A stretch of 64,000 bases of DNA from Paenibacillus terrigena DSM 21567 (GCF_000374845.1 NZ_KB895418.1:248001-312000); one strand, 5' to 3'; positions 33,409 through 42,202 are shown, counted from the first letter of the stretch. Numbers and translations are program-made. The notes: generated by a model not told the origin, from the letters alone.

Positions 33409-36246
33409 ATGGACATCAAACCGAGTCGCTTCGGGATTTCACAAGTGATGTCGAAGTTACTTATAGCTGCGATGGTTCTTCAATTATTTACCATTTGGGT
33501 GGGTGTGGGTCAAGGGGATGCTGCGGAAGCAGCGTCCCACACCACTACGAAACGTCCAGACGGTAAGAATCTTGTTTTTCCGGTGCTAAGTGACATTCAT
33601 ATCGGTCATACACCGAAGGATGTTCCGAAATGGCAGATGGTATTGAACCAGCTGAAGGCCATTGCGCCGAACTATGACGCGTTAGCAGCAGTTGGCGATA
33701 TTACGGACAGTGGGACGGTTGCTCAATATGACACGTTAATGAGCAATTACAACAACTTGAAAGTCCCGAATGCAGTGTCACTCTTCACCATTGGGAATCA
33801 TGATTATATCAATGGATCAGCAGGTGCGATGCAGCAGCGCTTTAAAGACAAGACGGGTATGAGCGGCATCTATTATGACCAGTGGATCAACGGTTATCAT
33901 TTCATTATTCTGGGGAGCGAGGATGGTACGCGGGATGGTACGCTCTCTGATGCTCAGCTAAATTGGCTTGATACGAAACTCGCAGAGGAGGCAGATCCTA
34001 ACAAACCCATCTTCGTGTTCTTGCATCAACCGATTACGAATACGGTCTACGGCAGTGATTTATGGGGACATAAACAGAATGCAACGAAGCTGTACAATAC
34101 GATTGCGAAATATCCGCAAGTCATCACATTCTCAGGACATTCCCATTACGTTCTAGATGATCCAGGCTCTATCAACCAACGCGATTTCACAGCAGTCGGT
34201 ACGGCTGCAGTACGTTATCCAGAATTAGAGCCAGGCAAAATTCAGGGTATTCATCCGAGTGATGAGATCACACAAGGGCTTGTCGTTGAAGTGCTTGATA
34301 ACGAAGTACACATCAAACGGAGAGATTTCCATACCAATGCTTGGACAGGGGACGATTGGGTCGTCAAGTATCCAGCCGTGAAAAATCAATTCACGTATAC
34401 GGATGACCGGGACAAAATCAAGCCTTCATTTCCTGCATCGGCTAAAGCCACGATTGATCCATCCAGCATCGGTCCGAAGCAAATGCGTGTAACCTTCAAT
34501 CAAGCGACAGATAACTTGTTCGTTCGTTCCTATGAGGTGAAAGCGATTAACGTGGCAACTGGAGGGACGGTGCAATCGTTCCTCGCGTTCGCCCAGCAAT
34601 ATGACGATCCGGCGCCGACGCAGCTATCGTTCGATATTAGCGGACTTCAGCCGGAGACTAAATATCGGATTGAGGTCACAGCGATTGATTCCTTCAACAA
34701 CCGTAGCGACGCACCACTTCAAGTGGAGGCGACAACAGGGAACAAACCTGTAATTGAGAAGCCGGTTGCGGATGTCATCGATATTGACTTTATCGATGGC
34801 ACAGGGAAGGATCGTTCACCAGCACAGAACAACGCGACAACAACGGGCAGCAGCGCTAAGATTGTCTATAGCTCTGAATTTAAGAAGTATGTTGCCCGTA
34901 TGAACGGTACAACCGATGAATATTTCAGTATTCCGGTCAGCAGCTCGATCAAGAATGTGAAGAATCAATTTACGCTAGAATCCTTATTCAAGTTGAACTC
35001 CACGCGCAACCAAGATGTATTCGGAAATACGCAGAGCTCCGGTATGATATTTGAATCAACAACGACTGGGAAAATGGAGTTATGGGCACACATCGGCGGC
35101 AGCTATAAGCGTCTAGGCGTTCAATTGGAGCCGAACAAAATTCATAATCTTGTCGCGACCTATGACGGTGCTCAAATCCTCCTCTTCCTAAATGGCACTC
35201 AAGTTGGTTCGATGGCAGCGACGGGCACGATTGCTCAATCAGATATCCAATTTGCGATTGGTGCTGATCCTGAAGCAAATAATCGCGGGAACTATGTATT
35301 AGATGGCGATGTGAGCGTCGCGAGATTATACAGCTATGCGATTTATCCGGAGCAAGTACAAATGCTCTATAATGAACTGGCGCAGCGAATGTCTATCGAG
35401 GAAATGAATACGTTGTATAACGACATTCAGTCTGCCAGACAATTGGCAAGTGATACGTCTGTCGTCGGGACGAATCCGGGACAGTATCCTGCAAGCGCGA
35501 TGAATATGTACACAACGAAGATTAACGCAGCTGAGCTTGTAATTAAGACTAGAACCGTTACGCAGGCAGAGGTTCAAGCTGCAATTCAGCAGTTGAAAGA
35601 AGCCAAAACCGAGCTCGACAAATCGAAAAATGTACCTGAAGCGAATCACATAACAGCCCTAGCAGCAAGCAAGGATGCTGTAGAGGAAGGGCAACCGTTC
35701 ACGGTGAAGCTAGCTATTAATCGCGTTACCAAGAGCGTCTATGCTGAAGATGTGACGATTCAGTATGATGCGAGCTTGCTTGAATACGTGGATGCAAAGT
35801 CTTTGCAATCTAACCTTCATCTCATACCAAATGCATCCAAAACCCCAGGAACAGTAAGGTTCATTCTTGCAAGTATGGGAGCTGACAAAGGAATCTCGGG
35901 AGATACCGACGTGCTCGAGATGACATTTAAGGCCAAACCAGTTGATCAAGCTGCATCGGCAAAAGTAGCCGTCAACAAAACCGTGTTAGCGGATGAAAAT
36001 GGTCAAGAGCTTGAAGCAAGTCTTTCGACTATTAACGTGCAAGTCACACCAATTTCAGGACCAAGTTCACCGGACGTGAACCATGATGGAAAAGTTAGTA
36101 TCGGTGACCTCGCGATAATCGCAGCACATTATGGCAAGACAACAGCAAGCCTAGACTGGCAGCAAGTGAAGCAATATGACTTGGACCATGACGGCAAAAT
36201 TGACATCTCTGACCTTTCGGCAGTTGCGTCTCAGATTATTAAGTAA
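33409..36246 (+). CDS. Secreted metallophosphatase with LamG-like, FIVAR, cohesin and dockerin domains
   Basis: A 945-residue extracellular protein. A long signal peptide (about 1-42) precedes a calcineurin-type phosphoesterase (about 52-330) with DIH (Asp62, His64), GDITD (Asp97), GNHD (130-132), HQP (His206) and GHSH (243-246). Then come an FN3-like domain (about 340-445), a concanavalin/LamG-like domain (455-665), a helical FIVAR module (about 670-745), cohesin (750-875) and a dockerin (885-945) with DVNHDGKVSIGD and DLDHDGKIDISD loops. The dockerin is very close to that of the GH31 protein. GGGGAGGAAG precedes the ATG. It could remove phosphate from glycans or lipids; the substrate is not visible. 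It forms an operon with GH31 and ends at a bidirectional terminator. Confidence 0.88.
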   Translation: MDIKPSRFGISQVMSKLLIAAMVLQLFTIWVGVGQGDAAEAASHTTTKRPDGKNLVFPVLSDIHIGHTPKDVPKWQMVLNQLKAIAPNYDALAAVGDITDSGTVAQYDTLMSNYNNLKVPNAVSLFTIGNHDYINGSAGAMQQRFKDKTGMSGIYYDQWINGYHFIILGSEDGTRDGTLSDAQLNWLDTKLAEEADPNKPIFVFLHQPITNTVYGSDLWGHKQNATKLYNTIAKYPQVITFSGHSHYVLDDPGSINQRDFTAVGTAAVRYPELEPGKIQGIHPSDEITQGLVVEVLDNEVHIKRRDFHTNAWTGDDWVVKYPAVKNQFTYTDDRDKIKPSFPASAKATIDPSSIGPKQMRVTFNQATDNLFVRSYEVKAINVATGGTVQSFLAFAQQYDDPAPTQLSFDISGLQPETKYRIEVTAIDSFNNRSDAPLQVEATTGNKPVIEKPVADVIDIDFIDGTGKDRSPAQNNATTTGSSAKIVYSSEFKKYVARMNGTTDEYFSIPVSSSIKNVKNQFTLESLFKLNSTRNQDVFGNTQSSGMIFESTTTGKMELWAHIGGSYKRLGVQLEPNKIHNLVATYDGAQILLFLNGTQVGSMAATGTIAQSDIQFAIGADPEANNRGNYVLDGDVSVARLYSYAIYPEQVQMLYNELAQRMSIEEMNTLYNDIQSARQLASDTSVVGTNPGQYPASAMNMYTTKINAAELVIKTRTVTQAEVQAAIQQLKEAKTELDKSKNVPEANHITALAASKDAVEEGQPFTVKLAINRVTKSVYAEDVTIQYDASLLEYVDAKSLQSNLHLIPNASKTPGTVRFILASMGADKGISGDTDVLEMTFKAKPVDQAASAKVAVNKTVLADENGQELEASLSTINVQVTPISGPSSPDVNHDGKVSIGDLAIIAAHYGKTTASLDWQQVKQYDLDHDGKIDISDLSAVASQIIK

Positions 36247-36267
36247 TAGACACATTGGCTATACGGC

Positions 36268-36314
36268 AAAAAAAGGCTGCACCATTGTCGATTATGACAA
36301 TAGTGCAGCCTTTT
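36268..36314. terminator. Bidirectional intrinsic terminator
   Basis: Stem AAAGGCTGCAC-ATTGTC with GACAAT-GTGCAGCCTTT is flanked by an A-run and a T-run, between the convergent metallophosphatase and helD genes. Confidence 0.88.
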
Positions 36315-36330
36315 CCCATGATGAAGGATG

Positions 36331-38478
36331 TTAGTTCGTAATAAACGGTGTCAATTCGCCGTGGTAAAGGACCCATAACTCATGCAATGCACGGGTACAA
36401 CCGACGTAGAGAAGCTTCGCATCCATGGCGCCTTCCCGGTAGTGATGCGAATCGACATCCATGAGTAGTACAGCGTCGAATTCTAACCCTTTGGATAGAT
36501 AGACGGGAAGGACAGAAATACCTCCCAGATACTCACTCTTACTGCCATCGATCAGGTTGACGTTCACGCCGCTTGTTTCGAGCTTTGTGTAGAGTACTTT
36601 AGCTTCTTCTAACGTGCGTGTGAGCAGTGCCGTCGTATTATATTCCGATTGATGGAATTGCTCGATAGCCTTCTGAATGAAGGAGACTTCCTCTTCAGGT
36701 GCGACGGATTTTACTTGTACTTGATGACCGCTGCGGAAGACAGGTTCCGCGAGCAGGTCGGTCTGCACACCATGCTTCAATACGCCATTCGCAAAATCAA
36801 TAATCTCCATCGTCGATCGATAGCTGCGCGTTAATGCGAAATATGCCGTATCAGGGGCTTCGAATAAGGATTGCATCTCACGCCATTCATGAATGCCTTG
36901 GTAGGCGTGAATGCCCTGTGATAGATCTCCAAGGATGGTAAACGAATGATTCCGCACGAATAGATCGAGTACAGCCACTTGGAACGGTGAGAAATCCTGC
37001 GCTTCATCAATGACGATGTGGTCAAATCGCGAGCTACTCTCAATATCGTGCAATTTCACATGGATATAGAGCAATCCTGCAAGATCCTCATGGCGAATTT
37101 CGCCATTTTTGAGCGTCGCATTTGTCTGCTTCACGACACCCGCTGGAATGGATTCGAACCGGTCAGAAGGAAAGATGTCGCCTCGTTTACCCTGCTGGAA
37201 CAAACTTTTGTAAATCGCAAAGGCGTTAAATTCCGGCCATTTTTTCGTATACGCCTTGAGGCGTTGGCTGGACTTTTGCTTGAAATCCTTCAGCCTCACC
37301 TTATTCGTAATCGGCTTGAGCTCCATCTCAATCCAGCGATTGATTCTCGCGAGCACGCGTTCTTTACGTTTGGCTAATGCATAATGCTTATATTCTTCAA
37401 AGAACCATTGATGAATGGTCTGAAGCGGGAGGAGTTTGCCGTCCCAGGCTTCAAAATCGGTCTCAGGCACGCTAATTGTCCCGAGTTGTTCAAGGGATTG
37501 ATCGATCCAATCCCGGAATCGGATCGATCCTTTGTAACGACCAGATACATCATCATTGAGCACTGGCCGGTTATCAAGCGACTCGAACCAGATCGACCAC
37601 ATATCGGATGGCGGGAGCAGCTTTGCATCTAAATCAAGCAAGTTCATGGCCCAATCCGCGTATGTGTTCTGCTGGATGTTCCCGACGCCTAGTTCTGGTA
37701 ATACATCTGAGATATAATTCAAGAACATTTGGTTCGGTGCGAATATAATCATACGTTCTGCTCGTATTTGTTCTTGGTATTGATAGAGTAGGAAGGCAAG
37801 ACGGTGCAGGGCGACGGTTGTTTTTCCACTACCGGCTACCCCTTGGATCATTAATGCGGTATTTTTCGCTGCCCGGATGATCTGATCCTGTTCGGCTTGA
37901 ATGGTGGAGACGATATCACGCAAGCGGTTATCTTTGTTCTCACCCAGCCGATAGAGCAGGAATTCATCGGATACAGCAGGTTGATCATTATCGCTATCGC
38001 GGACATAGGTATCAACAACGCGCTGAAGTATTCTTTTGCGAATGACAAGATTTCGTTTGAGATAGACAAGGCCTTCGATGGTTCCGTCGGGCGCTTCATA
38101 CGATGCGGGTCCAAGACCGCCCGTGAAGGAGTAGAAGAGGCTGGCGATCGGCGCGCGCCAATCGACTACGAGCGGATTCTCCTGTTCGATCTCCTGATCT
38201 TCGCCGTGATTGACACCGACTTTGCCAATGTAGAGAGGAGAGGGGGCTGATGAATTTCCTGTCTGGAAATCCAGACGTCCGAAATACGGTTCGTTCTCTG
38301 CGCGACTTAGCCGCTGACGTCTTTGCTCTCTCGTGTCCTCTAACACTTGTTCCGTAAAATCACTTCCGGTATAGACCGGTGTATTACGTAGTTTGGCCAG
38401 CTGCCCATCGATTTGCGCTTGGGCAATTTCGAGCTGACGGAGTTCGTCTTGATAGGCACTTTGAAAAGTGTCTTCCAT
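36331..38478 (-). CDS. helD: HelD, RNA polymerase-recycling helicase-like ATPase
   Basis: A 715-residue UvrD/Rep-like superfamily 1 ATPase of the HelD type, which releases stalled RNA polymerase from DNA. The N-terminal coiled coil (QSAYQDELRQLEIAQAQID...), which probes the polymerase secondary channel, is present. Walker A is GVAGSGKTTVALHRLAFLLY near residues 213-221, Walker B is HIVIDEAQDFSPFQ, and further motifs are LTRSYRST and STKGLEFDAV-like SKGLEFDAVLL. AGGAGG precedes the ATG. In some actinobacteria HelD gives rifampicin resistance; here it is most likely housekeeping. Confidence 0.92.
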   Translation of the reverse strand: MEDTFQSAYQDELRQLEIAQAQIDGQLAKLRNTPVYTGSDFTEQVLEDTREQRRQRLSRAENEPYFGRLDFQTGNSSAPSPLYIGKVGVNHGEDQEIEQENPLVVDWRAPIASLFYSFTGGLGPASYEAPDGTIEGLVYLKRNLVIRKRILQRVVDTYVRDSDNDQPAVSDEFLLYRLGENKDNRLRDIVSTIQAEQDQIIRAAKNTALMIQGVAGSGKTTVALHRLAFLLYQYQEQIRAERMIIFAPNQMFLNYISDVLPELGVGNIQQNTYADWAMNLLDLDAKLLPPSDMWSIWFESLDNRPVLNDDVSGRYKGSIRFRDWIDQSLEQLGTISVPETDFEAWDGKLLPLQTIHQWFFEEYKHYALAKRKERVLARINRWIEMELKPITNKVRLKDFKQKSSQRLKAYTKKWPEFNAFAIYKSLFQQGKRGDIFPSDRFESIPAGVVKQTNATLKNGEIRHEDLAGLLYIHVKLHDIESSSRFDHIVIDEAQDFSPFQVAVLDLFVRNHSFTILGDLSQGIHAYQGIHEWREMQSLFEAPDTAYFALTRSYRSTMEIIDFANGVLKHGVQTDLLAEPVFRSGHQVQVKSVAPEEEVSFIQKAIEQFHQSEYNTTALLTRTLEEAKVLYTKLETSGVNVNLIDGSKSEYLGGISVLPVYLSKGLEFDAVLLMDVDSHHYREGAMDAKLLYVGCTRALHELWVLYHGELTPFITN

Positions 38479-38603
38479 TTTCAGTTACCTCCTAAGATTT
38501 ATTGGTTCCGTATGAAAGGAGTAAGTAATATATCATAAGGATTGGTAAAAAGCAAACGTTTCGATAAAAACTTCTTGGATGATAAGAGGGGCTCTTCCTG
38601 TTA

Positions 38604-38656
38604 TTGACAATTGTGAAAGAATGGCATAAGATAAAAATGTAAGTAAGTACTTGCAT
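38604..38656 (+). promoter_or_regulatory. Promoter and operator of the TetR gene
   Basis: TTGACA (38604-38609) and TAAGAT (38627-38632) are 17 bases apart. Directly downstream, at the expected start site, lies the operator-like dyad ATGTAAGT-AAGT-ACTTGCAT (38637-38656, one mismatch between arms). The same element recurs at 39262-39281. Confidence 0.78.
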
Positions 38657-38674
38657 TCAAGGTGGGCAGATCAA

Positions 38675-39244
38675 ATGACGAATAATCGTAGCACAAGTGA
38701 TAAAATACTCCAGGCAGCGATTGATCTAATGGCTGAGAAAGGGTATGACGGGACATCAACCAAGGAAATAGCTCAGGTTGCAGGCGTGAATGAAGTGACC
38801 GTATTTCGCCACTTCGGCACGAAAGGGAATTTGCTGGAAGCTGCGCTGAAGCGCAATCATTACGCGGAGGAAATGACGAAGCTGTTCCACGATCGTCTGG
38901 TCGGTGATTTGCATACAGATCTTCTATTGATTGGTAGAACATATCATCAGATCATGAACCAGAATCGTAAACTCATCTTAATTGCACAGAAGGGCGGCAG
39001 CAGCCTTCCAGAGGGGGTTAGTGAAGAGGCGGACCGACATCCGCAGCAGCTCAAGAAACTTCTGACGGACTATCTAATGGAGATGTCTAATGAAGGGAAG
39101 GTAATGATCACGAATCCGGAATTACAGGCATTATCATTCATGTGGATGCATTATGGTGCATTTAACAGCTGGCTTAGTACTCATGTGCTGGAAGAGTTTA
39201 TCGAGGAGAGTACGCGGCTATTCGCTAGGGCTTTAACGCCCTAG
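38675..39244 (+). CDS. TetR-family regulator of the adjacent MFS exporter
   Basis: A 189-residue TetR repressor. The helix-turn-helix is DKILQAAIDLMAEKGYDGTSTKEIAQVAGVNEVTVFRHFGTKGNLLEAAL; the rest is the ligand-binding half. ATG 38675 follows AAGGTGG; TTG 38651 upstream lies in the operator. Paired operators before this gene and before the MFS gene indicate autoregulation and control of the exporter. The stop codon is part of the terminator hairpin. The ligand is unknown. Confidence 0.9.
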   Translation: MTNNRSTSDKILQAAIDLMAEKGYDGTSTKEIAQVAGVNEVTVFRHFGTKGNLLEAALKRNHYAEEMTKLFHDRLVGDLHTDLLLIGRTYHQIMNQNRKLILIAQKGGSSLPEGVSEEADRHPQQLKKLLTDYLMEMSNEGKVMITNPELQALSFMWMHYGAFNSWLSTHVLEEFIEESTRLFARALTP

Positions 39245-39252
39245 TTTTTTTT
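39225..39252 (+). terminator. Intrinsic terminator overlapping the tetR stop codon
   Basis: CTAGGGC-TTTAAC-GCCCTAG is followed by eight Ts; the TAG stop (39242-39244) forms the stem's end. Confidence 0.88.
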
Positions 39253-39261
39253 CCGAGTAGT

Positions 39262-39281
39262 ATGCAAGTGTGTACTTGCAT
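39262..39281. promoter_or_regulatory. Second TetR operator, before the MFS gene
   Basis: ATGCAAGT-GTGT-ACTTGCAT is a perfect dyad with eight-base arms and matches the element at 38637-38656. It is 31 bases before the MFS start codon. A clear -35/-10 pair for a separate promoter was not found here. Confidence 0.75.
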
Positions 39282-39311
39282 TCATTTTATATTATCCAAG
39301 GAGTGATTCCT

Positions 39312-40703
39312 ATGACATTCGATTCGCGTCAGGAGAAAGGTTCCATCTTAATGCGTTTGTTAATGTTCACCGTTATGATTTCCTCCATGAGTGCCATCAT
39401 GTTCAATGTCGTACTTCCGCAGATCAGTCAGGAGTTCCAATTATCAATCGCAGAAGTAAGCTGGCTCACAACCGCCTATACGCTCATATATGCTTTTGGC
39501 ACGGTAACGTATGGGAAACTGTCTGATCGGTTTCAACTGAAGACGCTCATGACGTTTGGATTAACTTTATTTGCGATTGGGTCGCTGATTGGTCTTGTCT
39601 CTCAAGTCTTCTGGGTCGCACTTCTAGGACGTTGCTTGCAATCTGCAGGCGCTGCGGCTATTCCTGCGATGGCTTTGATGATACCGATTCGATACTTTGC
39701 GCCGGAGAAGCGGGGTTCTGCTATAGCTATGACAGCCGTTGGGATCGCGCTGGGTGGTGCTCTCGCCCCTGTGATTGCAGCAGTTCTCGTCAGTGTTGCG
39801 AACTGGAGATGGTTGTTCCTTCCCTCACTGCTCATCTTGGTATTGCTTCCGATCTATCGCAAACATTTAGAGTTCGAGCCGAAAAGTAAATCGACTACAT
39901 TTGATTGGCCTGGCGGCGTGCTACTCGCGGTATCCGTCTCAACCCTGCTGCTCGGCATCACGAACAAGACGTTCTGGTTGTTGATGATAGGCGCAGTGGC
40001 CTTGATCCTCTTCGTCTTACGCATCCGTACGGCTCATGAAGCGTTCATTCAACCCCAATTGTTCCGCAACACGAAATATACGACTGCTCTTGTGTTAGTA
40101 TTTCTTATCCATTGTATCGGGATATCGTTATACTTCTTAACTCCGATTTTGTTCGCGGACGTCTACCACTTGGATTCCGCTTGGATCGGGTTCGCGATGG
40201 TTCCTGCTGCGATCGCTTCCTCCATTCTGGGAAGACAGGGGGGCAAGCTCGCGGATAAGAAGGGAAATACGCATCTGTTCACGATTGCTTCCAGCAGTTT
40301 AATCTTGTGCTTCATCTTCATGTCCATCTTCGTAGGCATATCGCCGTTTTGGATATCGCTGTTCCTCATTTTCGGCAATGTTGGTCAATCCTTCATGCAG
40401 GTGGCTATGTCTAATTTCATTTCTACGACCTTGCCCAAAGACCAAGTTGGCGTAGGGATGGGCTTATTCTCGATGATCGGTTTTATTGCCCAAGGCGTCG
40501 CGGCCAGTCTCTACAGTATGGTGTTGGCAACGGGTTATACGTTGAATTGGAATCCGCTTCATCTAGATCTGAATAGTCAGTTGTATAGTAATGTGTATCT
40601 TGTTCTTGCTGCACTTCACGTAGGAATCTTATTGTTCTTCCGGATCCGATTCCGGGTGAAGCAACCAAGGACCGCTCTGGAGCGCACCGTCAAACAATCC
40701 TAA
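39312..40703 (+). CDS. MFS drug exporter (DHA2-like)
   Basis: A 463-residue proton-coupled exporter with about 14 hydrophobic segments. Motifs: NVVLPQISQEFQLSIAEVSWLTTAYTLIYAFGTVTYGKLSDRFQLK (motif A-like) and the drug:H+ antiporter motif C region (GIALGGALAPVIAAVL). ATG 39312 has AAGGAGTG upstream. Controlled by the TetR next to it through the operator at 39262-39281. The substrate is unknown. Confidence 0.9.
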   Translation: MTFDSRQEKGSILMRLLMFTVMISSMSAIMFNVVLPQISQEFQLSIAEVSWLTTAYTLIYAFGTVTYGKLSDRFQLKTLMTFGLTLFAIGSLIGLVSQVFWVALLGRCLQSAGAAAIPAMALMIPIRYFAPEKRGSAIAMTAVGIALGGALAPVIAAVLVSVANWRWLFLPSLLILVLLPIYRKHLEFEPKSKSTTFDWPGGVLLAVSVSTLLLGITNKTFWLLMIGAVALILFVLRIRTAHEAFIQPQLFRNTKYTTALVLVFLIHCIGISLYFLTPILFADVYHLDSAWIGFAMVPAAIASSILGRQGGKLADKKGNTHLFTIASSSLILCFIFMSIFVGISPFWISLFLIFGNVGQSFMQVAMSNFISTTLPKDQVGVGMGLFSMIGFIAQGVAASLYSMVLATGYTLNWNPLHLDLNSQLYSNVYLVLAALHVGILLFFRIRFRVKQPRTALERTVKQS

Positions 40704-40729
40704 TTCGATGTTTAGGGGAGAGATGAGAT

Positions 40730-41050
40730 ATGACTTTATCCGTGAAACAAATCATTAGCGAACAATTACTGACATGGTCAGACGTGACGAAGCAGCCCCA
40801 CCGTTTCGGTGGAATCGAATTTCTGTATCAAGGGAAGGAAATTGGACATTTCCACGGTGATTTCCTAGTGGATATCCTAATGTCCCGACCATCGCGAGAT
40901 CAGTTCATTGCAGAAGGGCGCGCAAAGCCTCATCATATCTATCCGGAATCCAATTGGATATCCGTGTATATCCAATCGGAAGAGGATCTCATGAACGCGA
41001 TCGAGTTATTGCGTTTCAAATATAATTATCTCGTGAGCAAGATGGAGTAG
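40730..41050 (+). CDS. Luciferase-domain (DUF5519-like) small protein
   Basis: A 106-residue protein. The segment HRFGGIEFLYQGKEIGHFHGDFLVDILMSRPSRDQFIAEGRAKPHHIYPESNWISVYI resembles the small 'luciferase domain' family, which has no proven luciferase activity; the Gly-His-x-His motif and PHHIYPESNW are the recognisable parts. No membrane segment. It starts 26 bases after the MFS gene with AGGGGAGA upstream and may share its transcript. It ends in a terminator. Confidence 0.72.
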   Translation: MTLSVKQIISEQLLTWSDVTKQPHRFGGIEFLYQGKEIGHFHGDFLVDILMSRPSRDQFIAEGRAKPHHIYPESNWISVYIQSEEDLMNAIELLRFKYNYLVSKME

Positions 41051-41064
41051 AAAGATAAACTCGA

Positions 41065-41109
41065 TAGCTGTGCTGGATGTCATTCTAGAACATTCAGCGC
41101 AGCTATTTT
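41065..41109 (+). terminator. Intrinsic terminator
   Basis: A long stem pairs ATAGCTGTGCTG with CAGCGCAGCTAT (one G-T pair), extended by ATGT/ACAT, followed by TTTT. Confidence 0.75.
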
Positions 41110-41130
41110 AATGAATATCATCATTAAAAT
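41105..41130. promoter_or_regulatory. Perfect dyad with ten-base arms
   Basis: ATTTTAATGA and TCATTAAAAT are separated by six bases. It overlaps the end of the preceding terminator and lies about 60 bases before the -10 of the toroid gene. A regulator site is possible; no poly-T follows the second arm. Confidence 0.4.
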
Positions 41131-41176
41131 GACTTAAATCGCATGAAATGTTGATACAAAATATGGTATAGTCTTC

Positions 41177-41196
41177 ACGAGAACAAAAGTTCTCGT
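41177..41196. promoter_or_regulatory. LexA-like box at the start site of the toroid gene
   Basis: ACGAGAAC-AAAA-GTTCTCGT contains the exact GAAC-N4-GTTC core of Bacillus LexA (DinR) boxes, five bases after a -10-like TATAGT (41167-41172). The flanking bases (AGAAC/GTTCT) match some natural SOS boxes but not the full CGAAC/GTTCG. The same dyad would also form a 5' hairpin in the mRNA. Confidence 0.4.
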
Positions 41197-41213
41197 TCAG
41201 AGGAGGGGCTAGG

Positions 41214-42116
41214 ATGGAAATGTTAACACAATCTCGCTTTGCTCATGCACAATCATTCATGAAAAAAGGGGCACGCGCACTGGAGAAAGCGCTGTTCGAA
41301 TATGAGTTTGAAGGTGGAAGCGCAGCTTCTGTCTTGGAACAGTTATCCCGTTATCAGAATCAGGACGGTGGATTCCAAAGTCTTGAACCGGATATTCGTA
41401 CCCCTGTGTCATCGGCGATTAGTACATCGATTGCTTTTCAAATCTTGGACAAGCTGAACGGAGAAGGGGAATATGAAGAAATCGCTCGAAATGCAATACA
41501 ATATTTAATCCATACCTATCGGCAAGATCGGAAGGGATGGGATATTACCCCACGAGAAGCGGATGAATCTCCTCGTGCGATATGGTGGAACTACGGCGCC
41601 TTTGATGAAACATGGGGGAACCCGAATGCGGAGTTAGCCGGTTATCTGTACAAATACCGACATCTAGTGCCTAGCGACTTCGTTCAGGATGTGGTGGATG
41701 AAGCAATGGACTACATCTTGCATCATTCCGCATGTAATGAGATGCATGAAATGTTCTGCTATCTTCGCCTAGCGGAGCAGCTGCCGGAAGATCAGGTTCA
41801 GCGAATGACTCACCGAATCGACCAATTCATCGACAACTGTGTGATCCATCAACCAGAGGAAGGGCAAGGGTATGGCGCTTATCCTTTGCAAGTCGCTGAG
41901 TCACCTGATACGAGATACTTTGATCGTTATGCTGAAGTCATTCCCGGGGAGCTTGATCGACTCATTGAATCGCAATTATCCGATGGATCCTGGGGACCGA
42001 ACTGGGCGTGGGGTCGCTTTGAAGACGAATGGCCTGCGGCTCGAGAAGAATGGAAGGGGATCATTACGTTGAATCATTTACGGATTCTACGCGCTTATGG
42101 TCGGATTCAGGAATAG
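41214..42116 (+). CDS. Prenyltransferase/squalene oxidase-like alpha/alpha-toroid protein
   Basis: A 300-residue soluble protein with repeat motifs of terpenoid-cyclase and prenyltransferase alpha/alpha toroids: QNQDGGFQSLEPD near residue 45 and QLSDGSWGPNW near 262, both QW-like. The DxDD catalytic motif of squalene-hopene cyclase is not present, and the protein is half its length, so cyclase activity is unlikely. AGGAGGGG precedes the ATG. Function is unknown. The LexA-like box may link it to DNA damage. Confidence 0.8.
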   Translation: MEMLTQSRFAHAQSFMKKGARALEKALFEYEFEGGSAASVLEQLSRYQNQDGGFQSLEPDIRTPVSSAISTSIAFQILDKLNGEGEYEEIARNAIQYLIHTYRQDRKGWDITPREADESPRAIWWNYGAFDETWGNPNAELAGYLYKYRHLVPSDFVQDVVDEAMDYILHHSACNEMHEMFCYLRLAEQLPEDQVQRMTHRIDQFIDNCVIHQPEEGQGYGAYPLQVAESPDTRYFDRYAEVIPGELDRLIESQLSDGSWGPNWAWGRFEDEWPAAREEWKGIITLNHLRILRAYGRIQE

Positions 42117-42138
42117 GTAGGGTACCGCATAAATGACA

Positions 42139-42186
42139 AAACGAGGCGCGATCCGTCGGACATCAGACGAATTGTGCCTCGTTTAT
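42139..42186. terminator. Bidirectional terminator
   Basis: Stem AACGAGGCGCGAT with ATTGTGCCTCGTT, with an inner GTC/GAC, between convergent toroid and gcvPB genes. A and T runs flank both sides. Confidence 0.75.
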
Positions 42187-42202
42187 TATTGTCATGCCAG
42201 GA

